From contig JBBAAO010000001.1 of assembly GCA_041658205.1 (NCBI GenBank), positions 1,488,001-1,552,000 on the forward strand: 64,000 bases of DNA, written 5' to 3'. How positions within the stretch are numbered: the stretch's first letter is position 1; every line of letters starts with the position of its first letter. The DNA is from Bacteroidota bacterium (GTDB lineage Bacteria > Bacteroidota > Ignavibacteria > UBA10030 > UBA8401). The notes beneath the pieces are model-generated. The model was not told where the DNA came from. It did no database searches and saw only the letters and a program-made list of their open reading frames with translations. The translations under genes were made by a program, and so were the position numbers. This document shows positions 8,554-17,433 of this stretch, piece after piece.

Positions 8554-10671
8554 ATGAAGCTTCTGAAATATGTGTTGCTTCTCCTTGGTATCAGTATTTC
8601 ATTTACTGCAGCCCAGGGTGATAATATTATTTCTTCGGACGATAGTACGAAAGCGTACGAAGTGGATGAGATGATTATCACAGGAACACGAACCTTAAAA
8701 AAAATTATTGATATTCCGTATTCAGTACAGCGAATCAACAATTATGAATATCGGTACGAACGGAAAAATTCTGCAAGCGATGTTCTTTCCGGCATTCCCG
8801 GTTTATTCTTTCAAAACCGATATGGCAACCATGATGTTCGCATATCAATCCGCGGTTTCGGTTCCCGTTCCAATTCAGGAATACGCGGGGTTCGAATTTT
8901 ACTGGACGATATTCCAGAGTCGGAACCGGATGGTCAAACACGCATCGAGGCAATTGATTTCCAATCCATCGGACGAATTGAAATTGTCAAAGGGAATGCC
9001 TCTTCATTGTATACGAATGCGCCCGGCGGTGTTATCAACTTCATTAACGACATTGACTTTAATGAGAGTCATATCGTTCAATTTAATGAAGCGGCATCGT
9101 TTGGTTCTCGCAACAATGGATTTAAACTTGCATTAAAAGGAGATGGATATAAATTCCTTACAACCTATTCATATCATACTGCGGAAGGATATCGCAAGCA
9201 TAGTAATGATTATTGGAATATCGTCAATTCCGTTTATGAAACAGCACCGAACGATGAATCAAAAATGACAATGTTATTATACTATGTTGACGGATTGATT
9301 AAACTTCCCGGTTCGTTAACACAGGCTCAATATGAAAAAGATCCCTTTATGTCCAATCCCCGAGATGTCGGAAGAGATGCAAAACGTGTTTCTAAAAAAG
9401 GGAGAATCGGTATTCGATACAATACATTGTTCGGCGGAAATAAAAACAACGAATTAGAAATTACCGGCTACGGAACGACAAAGTATTTTGAACGAACCGC
9501 GGCAACATACCGTTTTTTTAATCGGAACGGATTCGGCGGAACCGGCCGATGGGTCCACAAAACATCGTTATTCGATTTTCCTGTGGAAGTTTCCTTAGGA
9601 ATGGATTTGTTCCATCAATACGGTCCAATCGAAGAATATCCTAACATTGGTGGGAAAAAAGGAGAACCGGTGGACAATCTCACGGATGAAATCATCGATA
9701 ATGTGGGAGCATACTTTTTAACGACAATATCGCTTCTTCCTGATAAGCTGGATCTGCTTATCACCGGACGTCAGGACAAAGTCCTCTTTGATCAGTCGGA
9801 TAGGAATCTTGAAGTGAGGAATGCAAAACGCGTTTTTGAAAAATTTACTCCAAAAGTCTCGGCTAATTATAAGATAACCCCGGTGATTGGAATATTCTCA
9901 TCGTTCGGTTATTCGTTCGATTCTCCGGCAGGAAATGAAATGGAAAATTATCCGCTGAGCACCAATTTCCCACGGTTGATCAATCCTGATCTTCAGCCCC
10001 AGTATTCGCAAAATGTTGAAATTGGAATGAAGGGAATGATTATGAACGACGGATATTTTTCGCAAACGCGTTTTGAACTTGTGTTGTTTAACAGCATTAT
10101 CCAGGATGAAATCGTTCCGTTTTCAATTGGCAGTGATGTGTTTTATCGGAATGCTGCGGAAACAAAGAGAACGGGTATCGAATTTGGAATTGCGACGGAT
10201 ATTATTTCAGGACTGCAATTCAAACTGGCGTATACATTTTCAGATTTTTTATATAACAGATACGTTGCAAGAACATACAACGCAAGTGGTGACACAATCA
10301 CTGACAAAATATTCTCTGGTAAAATCGTGCCGAGCGTACCAGAACATAATTTTTCATCAAGTCTTTCTTATCAACAGCAAATTATAGAGAAGATGACAGG
10401 ATTTGTGAAAACAAATTTCAATTTTGTCAGCGGTATGTATGTGAATGATGAAAATTCGTCGCGATCAGGTGATTATCAAATTGTAAACGCGACCGTCGGA
10501 ACAGACATCGTTTCGGGAAATGTGAATTTTCTTGTTTCCTGCGGTATAAATAATATCTTTAATAAAACTCACATCGCATTCATCAATATCAACTCGGATA
10601 GAAAAGAGTTTTTTGAATCAGGTGAACCGAGAAATTATTACGCTTCATTTAACATTGGATATACGTTGTAA
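8554..10671 (+). CDS. TonB-dependent outer-membrane receptor
   Basis: 705 residues from ATG 8554; an 18-codon upstream extension without a signal sequence is unlikely. A signal peptide (about 1-20, ending SFTAAQ) is followed by a TonB-box-like stretch (EVDEMIITGTRT), a plug domain (NSASDVLSGIPGLFF, RISIRGFGSRS, EIVKGNASSLYTNAPGGVIN) and a long beta-barrel ending NYYASFNIGYTL with the aromatic/hydrophobic C-terminal strand. It imports a scarce ligand (iron chelate, metal or similar) using proton-motive force through TonB-ExbBD, which are not in this window. The plug most resembles FecA-type ferric-citrate receptors, but the ligand cannot be assigned. No carboxypeptidase-like N-terminal domain is present, so it is not a SusC type. 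Confidence 0.9.
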   Translation: MKLLKYVLLLLGISISFTAAQGDNIISSDDSTKAYEVDEMIITGTRTLKKIIDIPYSVQRINNYEYRYERKNSASDVLSGIPGLFFQNRYGNHDVRISIRGFGSRSNSGIRGVRILLDDIPESEPDGQTRIEAIDFQSIGRIEIVKGNASSLYTNAPGGVINFINDIDFNESHIVQFNEAASFGSRNNGFKLALKGDGYKFLTTYSYHTAEGYRKHSNDYWNIVNSVYETAPNDESKMTMLLYYVDGLIKLPGSLTQAQYEKDPFMSNPRDVGRDAKRVSKKGRIGIRYNTLFGGNKNNELEITGYGTTKYFERTAATYRFFNRNGFGGTGRWVHKTSLFDFPVEVSLGMDLFHQYGPIEEYPNIGGKKGEPVDNLTDEIIDNVGAYFLTTISLLPDKLDLLITGRQDKVLFDQSDRNLEVRNAKRVFEKFTPKVSANYKITPVIGIFSSFGYSFDSPAGNEMENYPLSTNFPRLINPDLQPQYSQNVEIGMKGMIMNDGYFSQTRFELVLFNSIIQDEIVPFSIGSDVFYRNAAETKRTGIEFGIATDIISGLQFKLAYTFSDFLYNRYVARTYNASGDTITDKIFSGKIVPSVPEHNFSSSLSYQQQIIEKMTGFVKTNFNFVSGMYVNDENSSRSGDYQIVNATVGTDIVSGNVNFLVSCGINNIFNKTHIAFININSDRKEFFESGEPRNYYASFNIGYTL

Positions 10672-10672
10672 T

Positions 10673-12376
10673 ATGTCTTTCCATAATTCACTTATTGAGA
10701 CATCTGAAAAATCTCATCTCAATGTCATTCCAAGGAACGGAGCGACGAGCCTACCCGCTATTGGTTGGATGTTTCTTTTAATAATATTGTTCTCCGTTCC
10801 AACCAATTCTGCATTTGCTCAGTTGTCGGCAACTTCTCTTTTTGGAATTTCAAGTAATTTCAGAATATACCCTAGCAATGTTACACAAACAGAAGTTTTT
10901 GTTACGAGACATCCATCAAATAACGCTCTTTTATTCAGTAGTGCAAACACGATCAATCTCTCGTCAGGATTTATTAGCGAAGGTATTTACATCTCAAACA
11001 ATGGAGGAGCGACCTGGAATGGAAGTGATACCTGTAAAGGTGCTCCATTATTATTTCATCGAGGTGATCCCGGAATTACTATCGATAAGGATGGAAAATT
11101 TATTCTTACACGTCTCGGATTCCAAGATGGATTATTTTCACATGTTTCCACTGATAATGGCCTTACCTGGTCTTCGCAACGAACAATTGCCGGTGAAAGG
11201 CAGGATCGTGCTTCAATTACCACCGATATAAATTCTATCAGCAGTTATTATGGAAGAACATACACTGCTTATGTCGAATTGCTCCCTCCATTTCCTCTAA
11301 AGGTGTCATTCACAGTTGATGGGGGATTAACATGGAGTGTTCCTACATCAATCAATAATCCTGTTCAACGAAGTCAGGGTGCAGAATTAGCAATCGGAAT
11401 TGATAGCAATCTATTCGCGGTATGGGCTGGCGTTCAATCTGTCTCACCATATACAGAAGATTTTATTGGGTTTGCGCGATCGGTGAATGGCGGAGTGACA
11501 TGGAGTGTGGTTGAACAATCGATTGATATGAATGGAATTCAAGGAACTCTACCACAAAAATCATCCATTCGCGTCAACGGACTTCCAAAAATTGATGTTG
11601 ATCACACAAACGGTACTCATCGCGGATGGATCTATATTGTAACAACACAAAAGAATTTTTCTTCGGCAGGAAATGATCCGGATGTTATTTTATATCGTTC
11701 ATCAAATAATGGACAAAGTTGGTCCCAAGGAATTCGAGCGAATCAGGATCCATTGAATAACGGAAAAATTCAATATTTTCCTGCGGTTCATGTTGATAAC
11801 GGCGGTGGAATAAATGTGTTGTATTACGACGATCGAAACACCACAAGTGATTCGGTCGGAATTTTTCTCTCCCGTTCAACAGATGGTGGAGATTCGTGGA
11901 ATGATTTTCAAATAGGGGATCACCATTTTAGACCGCAAGCCATCGGCGGACTAGGACAAGGATATCAAGGTGATAATATTTCAATGACAAGTGTTGGTGG
12001 AACGTTGATTCCAATGTGGATGGATAATTCGAGCGGAATATATCAAATCTGGTCTTCGCAAGTTCCCATTGCAACACTCGTTACTGTAAAAAAGGAAACG
12101 TCCATTCCTGCCAAGTATCAATTAACACAAAATTTCCCAAACCCTTTTAATCCATCAACGACAATTCAATACTCATTACAGAAGCGACAATTCATCACGG
12201 TAAAGGTATTTGATCTTTTAGGAAGGGAAGTATCGACACTTGTTGAAACTATGCAATCAGCAGGAGAACATTTTATAGTGTTTGATGCTCCATCAACACT
12301 CTCCAGCGGGATTTATTTCTATCAATTGAAAACATCAGAGAGCAGATTCGTTAAAAAAATGATTTTGCAAAAATAA
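10673..12376 (+). CDS. Secreted BNR/Asp-box repeat protein with T9SS sorting domain
   Basis: 567 residues from the ATG that follows the receptor stop codon after one base. At least six Asp-box (BNR) motifs are visible (SNNGGATW, STDNGLTW, TVDGGLTW, SVNGGVTW, SSNNGQSW, STDGGDSW), so the fold is a sialidase-like propeller; no sialidase active-site set was identified. The C-terminus is a T9SS type A domain (NFPNPFNPSTTIQYSLQ ... KKMILQK). The signal peptide is MFLLIILFSVPTNSAFAQ, beginning at codon 33, so the true start may be ATG 10769; the 32 residues before it include an in-frame piece of a repeat-like sequence (see 10721-10750). Enzymatic activity is doubtful. Confidence 0.82.
   Translation: MSFHNSLIETSEKSHLNVIPRNGATSLPAIGWMFLLIILFSVPTNSAFAQLSATSLFGISSNFRIYPSNVTQTEVFVTRHPSNNALLFSSANTINLSSGFISEGIYISNNGGATWNGSDTCKGAPLLFHRGDPGITIDKDGKFILTRLGFQDGLFSHVSTDNGLTWSSQRTIAGERQDRASITTDINSISSYYGRTYTAYVELLPPFPLKVSFTVDGGLTWSVPTSINNPVQRSQGAELAIGIDSNLFAVWAGVQSVSPYTEDFIGFARSVNGGVTWSVVEQSIDMNGIQGTLPQKSSIRVNGLPKIDVDHTNGTHRGWIYIVTTQKNFSSAGNDPDVILYRSSNNGQSWSQGIRANQDPLNNGKIQYFPAVHVDNGGGINVLYYDDRNTTSDSVGIFLSRSTDGGDSWNDFQIGDHHFRPQAIGGLGQGYQGDNISMTSVGGTLIPMWMDNSSGIYQIWSSQVPIATLVTVKKETSIPAKYQLTQNFPNPFNPSTTIQYSLQKRQFITVKVFDLLGREVSTLVETMQSAGEHFIVFDAPSTLSSGIYFYQLKTSESRFVKKMILQK
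10721..10750. repeat. Degenerate copy of a dispersed 'CATTCC-AGGAACG' element
   Basis: The stretch ATGTCATTCCAAGGAACG followed by GAGCGACGAG matches, from memory, a dispersed non-coding repeat of many Bacteroidota and Ignavibacteria genomes (TGTCATTCCGAGGAACG...). It contains the imperfect dyad ATTCC/GGAA. It lies within the first codons of the gene starting at 10673, which suggests those codons are not truly coding. Only one copy is in this window, so the repeat status needs a genome-wide search. Confidence 0.4.
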
Positions 12377-12388
12377 AACCTTCCGTAA

Positions 12389-12437
12389 GTAGGCCGTCAC
12401 CTTTAAGGTCTACGACCCCGTAGAGGTGATGGTCTAC
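12389..12437. terminator. Long palindrome between convergent genes, probable bidirectional terminator
   Basis: GTAGGCCGTCACCT (12389-12402) pairs with AGGTGATGGTCTAC (12424-12437): 14 base pairs, two of them G-U when read as RNA. A second stem CTACG/CGTAG (12410-12414, 12419-12423) sits in the loop. It fills the 66-base gap between two convergent T9SS genes. A proper T-tract is missing, so it may be a REP-like dispersed element rather than a standard terminator. Confidence 0.5.
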
Positions 12438-12442
12438 TCTGT

Positions 12443-13765
12443 TTATCGCTGCAAAATCATTCTTCCCGATTGAACAAAATCACCTGCTCGTAAACGATAA
12501 AAAAACAGTCCGCTGGAAATATTTTTCGAATCCCATCGAACAGAATAATTGCCTTCTTGTTGCACTTCGTCAACCAATGATTCTATGTTCCTTCCTACAA
12601 TATCATAAACCGTAATAGAAACGTATGATGTTTTAGAGAGATGATAGGTGATAGTTGTTGTACCATTAAACGGATTGGGATAATTGTGCGAAAGAGAATA
12701 TTCTTGTCTACTTTTTTTTTGTTCATTAACAGAAAGGACAGCTGCATTAAATTTATACAGAGCACCTTTGTGACCCACCATATATCCTGTTCGTTCATTT
12801 GGGAAACAAACGTCATACACAGGTATTTGTCCTTGAACGGGAATTTGTTCCCATGTGAATCCTTCATCGATTGATCGCAAACACAATCCGCCGATTCCCA
12901 TGGGAACCCAAAATTCCGTTGCAGTACGAAAAGCAATATTCGTTGGTTCACCCCATAATGGCGTATTCTCTGCAGTCCAAGAAATTCCTCCATCAATGGT
13001 GCGTAAAAATATTGCACCTGACTGATCAATATCTGCCATACCAACAAACACATGCAGCGAATCAAAATAGTGAATACTAAAGACAGGATCTCCACCGATA
13101 ATTTTGGATCTCCAAGTTTCTCCGCCATCCGTTGTCTTCCATACAATACCGGCGATTTCTAATTGTCCGCCAATGGCAAAACCATAATTTTTATCAAAAA
13201 ATTTTATTTTATAGACAGGATATTTATGGAGAGAACTATCACTAACTTTATACCAAGATTGACCACCATTCGTTGTTTTCACAATTGTTCCATACGAGCC
13301 TCCCATAAATCCTGTCAGCGAATCCTGAAAGACAATCGTTCTAAAAATTGTACTGTCGTATCGTTGCACAGACCATGTTGAACCACCATTAGTAGAGTGA
13401 AGAATATTTGTTCCATACCAAGAAGTATCGTCGATAGGATATTTGAATTCTAGTGACCAAATGTCGTTGGTTGTGCGAATAAAGATAGATGGGATTTCAC
13501 TTGTTGTTCCGGAAATTTTTTGCTGCCAAGAACTTCCACCATTTGAAGTGTACATCAGAACGCCGTTTTGTCCGGTAATCCATCCGTGTAGACTGTCGGT
13601 AAAATACACACTATTCAGTGTATACTGAGTTGGTTTTGGCAATGCAGTCCAATACTGTACCTGCTGAGCATACGTTCTCGTAAAACTACAAAACATGATA
13701 ATTGTAGCAATGAGTCGAATCAAAGAAGCGTTTTCTTTTACACTGTTATATTGTTTTTTAACCAT
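12443..13765 (-). CDS. Secreted Ycf48/BNR-like propeller with T9SS sorting domain
   Basis: 440 residues from ATG 13765, which has GAAAG five bases upstream; a TTG 12 bases further up is the alternative. The signal segment ends at about TRTYAQ. Repeated blocks such as YFTDSLHGWITG, FQDSLTGFMGGSYG, TTNGGQSW and FPNERTGYMVGHKG are characteristic of Ycf48-like/BNR seven-bladed propellers, here an extracellular variant rather than a photosystem assembly factor. The C-terminus (NYPNPFNGTTTITYHLS ... SGLFFYRLRAGD ... GRMILQR) is a T9SS type A domain, with G replacing the usual P of NPFNP. Function beyond secretion is unknown. It points towards the neighbouring cargo gene that ends at 12376. Confidence 0.83.
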   Translation of the reverse strand: MVKKQYNSVKENASLIRLIATIIMFCSFTRTYAQQVQYWTALPKPTQYTLNSVYFTDSLHGWITGQNGVLMYTSNGGSSWQQKISGTTSEIPSIFIRTTNDIWSLEFKYPIDDTSWYGTNILHSTNGGSTWSVQRYDSTIFRTIVFQDSLTGFMGGSYGTIVKTTNGGQSWYKVSDSSLHKYPVYKIKFFDKNYGFAIGGQLEIAGIVWKTTDGGETWRSKIIGGDPVFSIHYFDSLHVFVGMADIDQSGAIFLRTIDGGISWTAENTPLWGEPTNIAFRTATEFWVPMGIGGLCLRSIDEGFTWEQIPVQGQIPVYDVCFPNERTGYMVGHKGALYKFNAAVLSVNEQKKSRQEYSLSHNYPNPFNGTTTITYHLSKTSYVSITVYDIVGRNIESLVDEVQQEGNYSVRWDSKNISSGLFFYRLRAGDFVQSGRMILQR

Positions 13766-13848
13766 AACTGCTTTCAAAATATATAATTTTCATCAAATAT
13801 CCTTAGTGATAAGCAGGACGAAATTTCCATCAAATGTGCTCCCTATGC

Positions 13849-13879
13849 TTTACTTTGTAATCTGCTAATCCTATATTCA
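13849..13879 (+). promoter_or_regulatory. Weak candidate promoter of the second giant cargo gene
   Basis: TTT (13849-13851), 20 bases, then TATATTCA (13872-13879). Both elements deviate from the TTG / TAnnTTTG consensus, but spacing and placement (leader of about 39 bases) fit the other candidates here. Confidence 0.3.
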
Positions 13880-13924
13880 GACATTGTTTTGCCAATCCAT
13901 ATTTCACCATACATAGGAGGTTCG

Positions 13925-16900
13925 ATGAGGCAATTTATTTACACTGTCTCTTGTTGTTTGCTTTTACTTTCATCAATAACGTTTGCGCAAGCTCCAAATG
14001 ATGAATGTGCCACCGCAACTGTTGTCTCAGCTCTTCCATTCAATACCACACAAGACACTCGATTAGCCACAGTAAATGTCGGTGATCCCAACATTAGCTG
14101 TAACGATACTGCTGCACAAGGAAAAACTGTTTGGTTTAAGTATACAGCAGATGTTGACCGTTTTGTGTACATCAGTACAGTGGGAAGTACACCGACAGCA
14201 GATTTCGATGTTATGATGGGAGTGTACACAGGAACATGTGGTGCACTGGTGGAAGAACGTTGTAACGATGATGCTGTTGGCGTGCGTCAATCAGAAGTTT
14301 TTATGAAGTTGCTTGCCGGTAAGACGTATTACATTCTTGTGGGTGAGTGGCACGGAGGAGGAACCAGTGGAGGCACTCCGACCGGTGGTGATTTGGTGTT
14401 CAAAATATTTGAAGGTACCGCACCAAGTTATGTTAAAGGACCAAAATTTGGTACGACCGCAGCCGGTATTACGGTCAACACAAATGATTTCACGAATGCT
14501 ATGATGAGCGGAGATGAAACATCGGTTGATGATCGCGTTCAAGTACCGTATCATCCTCATTATGAAATACCGGCGTTATCTGAAATTGCACCCAAAAAAT
14601 ATCGAAGCACATTTGACGAAAAACAAGTCACAAATTTTTATGAAGATGCTTCAGTCTCTTCCGCCTCGATTGGTCGTCCTGTTATTCAAAAAGGATACCA
14701 AGGATTTCCAATGGGAAATTCCATTCCACCGGATCCGATTATGGCCGTTGGACCAAACCACGTGATGGTTATGGTCAATACATCGTTCAGAATTTTTGAA
14801 AAGAACGGAACGTTAGTAAAAACCATCACCGCAGCAAACTTTTTTACCGCGATCGCTCCTGGTTCAGGTCCGAATGATCCGCAAATAATTTTTGACCATT
14901 ACGCTAACCGATGGGTGATGTTATGGATGACAAGTCCAACAGCAACAGATCACCGTCATCTCTTCGCTGTTTCTGACGATGCAGATCCTGTCGGAACATG
15001 GTATCAATGGAACACTTCCGCCATTGCTGTTGGTGATTCTTTGACGCCACATTGGGGAGACTATCCTGCACTTGGTTATGATAGTGCTGCACTCTATTTA
15101 TCATCGCGACAATTTCCGCTTGCCGGAGGTAGTTTTGCCTATAATAAATTGCGCATCATTCCTAAAGCGCAGTTGTATGCAGGAAATACTAATGCAATAA
15201 CATTTTCAGACTTTTGGGATTTTAGAGACCCGGAACAAAATTCTGTGTTTGACGGTATCCGACCGCCGAATGCATACACACCAAGTTCAAAAGCATTTTT
15301 CGTTAATATTCCCTCAACAAGTACTGCAAATTATATGACGCTTTGGACATTGTCCGATCCGACATCAAAAAATGCATCATTCACAGCAGATAATATTATT
15401 GTATCTCCGTATCGAACACCGACTCAACCGCAACAACTCGGTGGAGGTTCACCATTATTAGAAAGCGGCGGACGACAAATTCGTGCAAACGGAATCTATC
15501 GCGACAGTTCACTTTGGGTTGTGCATGCAGTCGCTTCAGGATCAGCTAATCAATATTCCGCGGTGCGATATGTGAAGTTCAATCCATTTGCCAAAAAAGT
15601 AATAGAAGACGTTGCATTTGGAGCGGCTGGATATTGGTATTTTTATCCTGCAATTGCTGTCAATAAAAACCAAGATATTCTTGTTACATATTCGCGCAGT
15701 GGTTTAACGGAATATCCGGGAGCATATGTTTCAGGAAGAAAAAAGAATGACCCATTAGGATTGTCTTCCAGCGTAACAATGAAGGAAGGTGCTGGTAATT
15801 ATGTGCTGACCTTTAGCGGAACACGTAATCGTTGGGGTGACTACAGCGGAATTGCCGTCGATCCATCGGATTCCACAACAATGTGGGCACACACTGAATA
15901 TGCATCAGGAAAGAACACATGGGCAACATGGATTGGTTCTGCAAAGATCGGCCCGCTTGCTGGAGGCATTTTTGCAATCAATCGTTCGTTCCTCGAATTT
16001 GGAACGAAGAATGTAAACCAAACCAGCGACACACTTTCGTTATCTATTACGAATGATGGATTAGACTCTTTGACTATTTCGAATATTTCTGCTACAGGAA
16101 ATGATTTTGTTGTTTTGAATAAACCAACAACGCCGTATAAAATTCCAAGTGAAGGTGTACTGGAGTTGAAAGTTTATTTTAAACCTCTTTCAGGCGGATC
16201 GAAAAAAGATTCGATTATGTTCACCACGAATGATCCGCTTAATCCGACCTACAAATTCAAATTGTCCGGTGCAGGATTTCAGATTATCAAAACTGTTGCC
16301 GGAATAATATATGCAGCTTCTGGAAAAACTGAGGGGGGTAACTTATTTAATGTCAATTCGTTTGATGGGAAACCGGCATTGATCTCGAAACTTCCAGTAA
16401 CACAACTTACCTCCATGAGAATTCATCCGAAAACAAAAGAACTGATCGGTTATGATCTTTCTGGTTCGGCGAGCGGCGGAGCATTTTTCCGTTTGAGCAG
16501 CGATGGTGTGAATTTCCAACAAATTTCTACCACGAGTACTGCAAATCTTAAAGGATTAGCCATCTATAATGATTCCATGGCATACATAGGAGCATTTAGC
16601 GGAGCTATTTATACTGTCAATATCAATACCGGTGTGTTGACTCAGATCGGGACTAACGGATCTTCACAACGTCCTGGTGGATTTGCAGTTAATCCTGTCA
16701 ACGGAACATTATGGATGTCACTTCGAAATACCGGAACTGGTGGAACGCAGGACAATATCTATAAAGTTAACCGAACAACTGGAATTTCCACATTGGTTGG
16801 AAAAACAGGATTAGGAATTGGTGTTGTTGACATCGTATTTGATAAAAATGGGAAATTGTACGGTTTAAGTGGAACGGGATTGGAAACAAACAAACTGATT

Positions 16901-17290
16901 AGGATTGATACATCATCAGGAGCTGCCACGGTAATAGGTGACCTGGGAAAAGCAGACATTCAGACTATTGCTCTGGATCCTGATGCTGTTGCCGGTGTTT
17001 CCACACAAATCGCGGGAACTGTTCCGACGGAATTCATGCTGGAACAAAATTTCCCGAATCCATTCAACCCGACAACAACAATACAATTCAATATCCCGAA
17101 ACAGTCTCTTGTTTCATTGAAAGTGTATGATGTTATCGGTAGAGAAGTATCTGTATTAGTAGAAGGTGTGCATTCAACTGGTGTCTATTCAGTCCAATTT
17201 GATGCATCGTCTCTTTCCAGCGGAGTGTATTACTATAAACTCACTGCGGGTAGTTTCTCCAGCATTAAAAAAATGTTGATCTTAAAATAG
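13925..17290 (+). CDS. Giant secreted multidomain protein with T9SS sorting domain (paralogue 2)
   Basis: 1121 residues; ATG 13925 is chosen because AGGAGG lies four bases upstream and a clean signal peptide follows (ending ITFAQ). Domain order repeats that of the gene at 4518: PPC-like jelly roll (NDECATATVVSALPFNTTQD, GTCGALVEERCNDD), the IPPDPIMAVGPNHVMVMVN / FRIFEKNGTLVKTI region, an ASH-like Ig domain (FLEFGTKNVNQTSDTLSLSI), a propeller-like segment (IYAASGKTEGGNLFNVNS) and a T9SS type A domain (NFPNPFNPTTTIQFNIP ... KKMLILK). The resemblance runs over the full length, so the two arose by duplication. The middle region carries no recognised catalytic set. It ends in its own strong terminator and appears monocistronic. 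Confidence 0.86.
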   Translation: MRQFIYTVSCCLLLLSSITFAQAPNDECATATVVSALPFNTTQDTRLATVNVGDPNISCNDTAAQGKTVWFKYTADVDRFVYISTVGSTPTADFDVMMGVYTGTCGALVEERCNDDAVGVRQSEVFMKLLAGKTYYILVGEWHGGGTSGGTPTGGDLVFKIFEGTAPSYVKGPKFGTTAAGITVNTNDFTNAMMSGDETSVDDRVQVPYHPHYEIPALSEIAPKKYRSTFDEKQVTNFYEDASVSSASIGRPVIQKGYQGFPMGNSIPPDPIMAVGPNHVMVMVNTSFRIFEKNGTLVKTITAANFFTAIAPGSGPNDPQIIFDHYANRWVMLWMTSPTATDHRHLFAVSDDADPVGTWYQWNTSAIAVGDSLTPHWGDYPALGYDSAALYLSSRQFPLAGGSFAYNKLRIIPKAQLYAGNTNAITFSDFWDFRDPEQNSVFDGIRPPNAYTPSSKAFFVNIPSTSTANYMTLWTLSDPTSKNASFTADNIIVSPYRTPTQPQQLGGGSPLLESGGRQIRANGIYRDSSLWVVHAVASGSANQYSAVRYVKFNPFAKKVIEDVAFGAAGYWYFYPAIAVNKNQDILVTYSRSGLTEYPGAYVSGRKKNDPLGLSSSVTMKEGAGNYVLTFSGTRNRWGDYSGIAVDPSDSTTMWAHTEYASGKNTWATWIGSAKIGPLAGGIFAINRSFLEFGTKNVNQTSDTLSLSITNDGLDSLTISNISATGNDFVVLNKPTTPYKIPSEGVLELKVYFKPLSGGSKKDSIMFTTNDPLNPTYKFKLSGAGFQIIKTVAGIIYAASGKTEGGNLFNVNSFDGKPALISKLPVTQLTSMRIHPKTKELIGYDLSGSASGGAFFRLSSDGVNFQQISTTSTANLKGLAIYNDSMAYIGAFSGAIYTVNINTGVLTQIGTNGSSQRPGGFAVNPVNGTLWMSLRNTGTGGTQDNIYKVNRTTGISTLVGKTGLGIGVVDIVFDKNGKLYGLSGTGLETNKLIRIDTSSGAATVIGDLGKADIQTIALDPDAVAGVSTQIAGTVPTEFMLEQNFPNPFNPTTTIQFNIPKQSLVSLKVYDVIGREVSVLVEGVHSTGVYSVQFDASSLSSGVYYYKLTAGSFSSIKKMLILK

Positions 17291-17315
17291 GATCAACAAT
17301 ACTATGGTTTAATAT

Positions 17316-17345
17316 GAAAGGGATGCATAGCATCCCTTTCGTATT
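17316..17345 (+). terminator. Rho-independent terminator after second giant cargo gene
   Basis: A perfect 11-bp stem GAAAGGGATGC/GCATCCCTTTC with a 3-base loop is followed by GTATTTT. Confidence 0.85.
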
Positions 17346-17371
17346 TTAAACAAAGAAACAATTTTCAACTG

Positions 17372-17402
17372 TTGCTTCTCTCTTCTTGAACTATTACTTT
17401 GA
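17372..17402 (+). promoter_or_regulatory. Candidate promoter of the glycosylasparaginase-like gene
   Basis: TTG (17372-17374), exactly 20 bases, then TACTTTGA (17395-17402), matching TANNTT. It sits just downstream of the previous gene's terminator and gives a leader of about 25-30 bases before ATG 17434. Confidence 0.4.
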
Positions 17403-17433
17403 CACCATTAAAATAATTTATGGAGATCGTATC

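Noticed and set aside
13889..13924. 12-codon extension of the second giant cargo protein
   Set aside because: It contains the AGGAGG ribosome-binding site of the downstream ATG.
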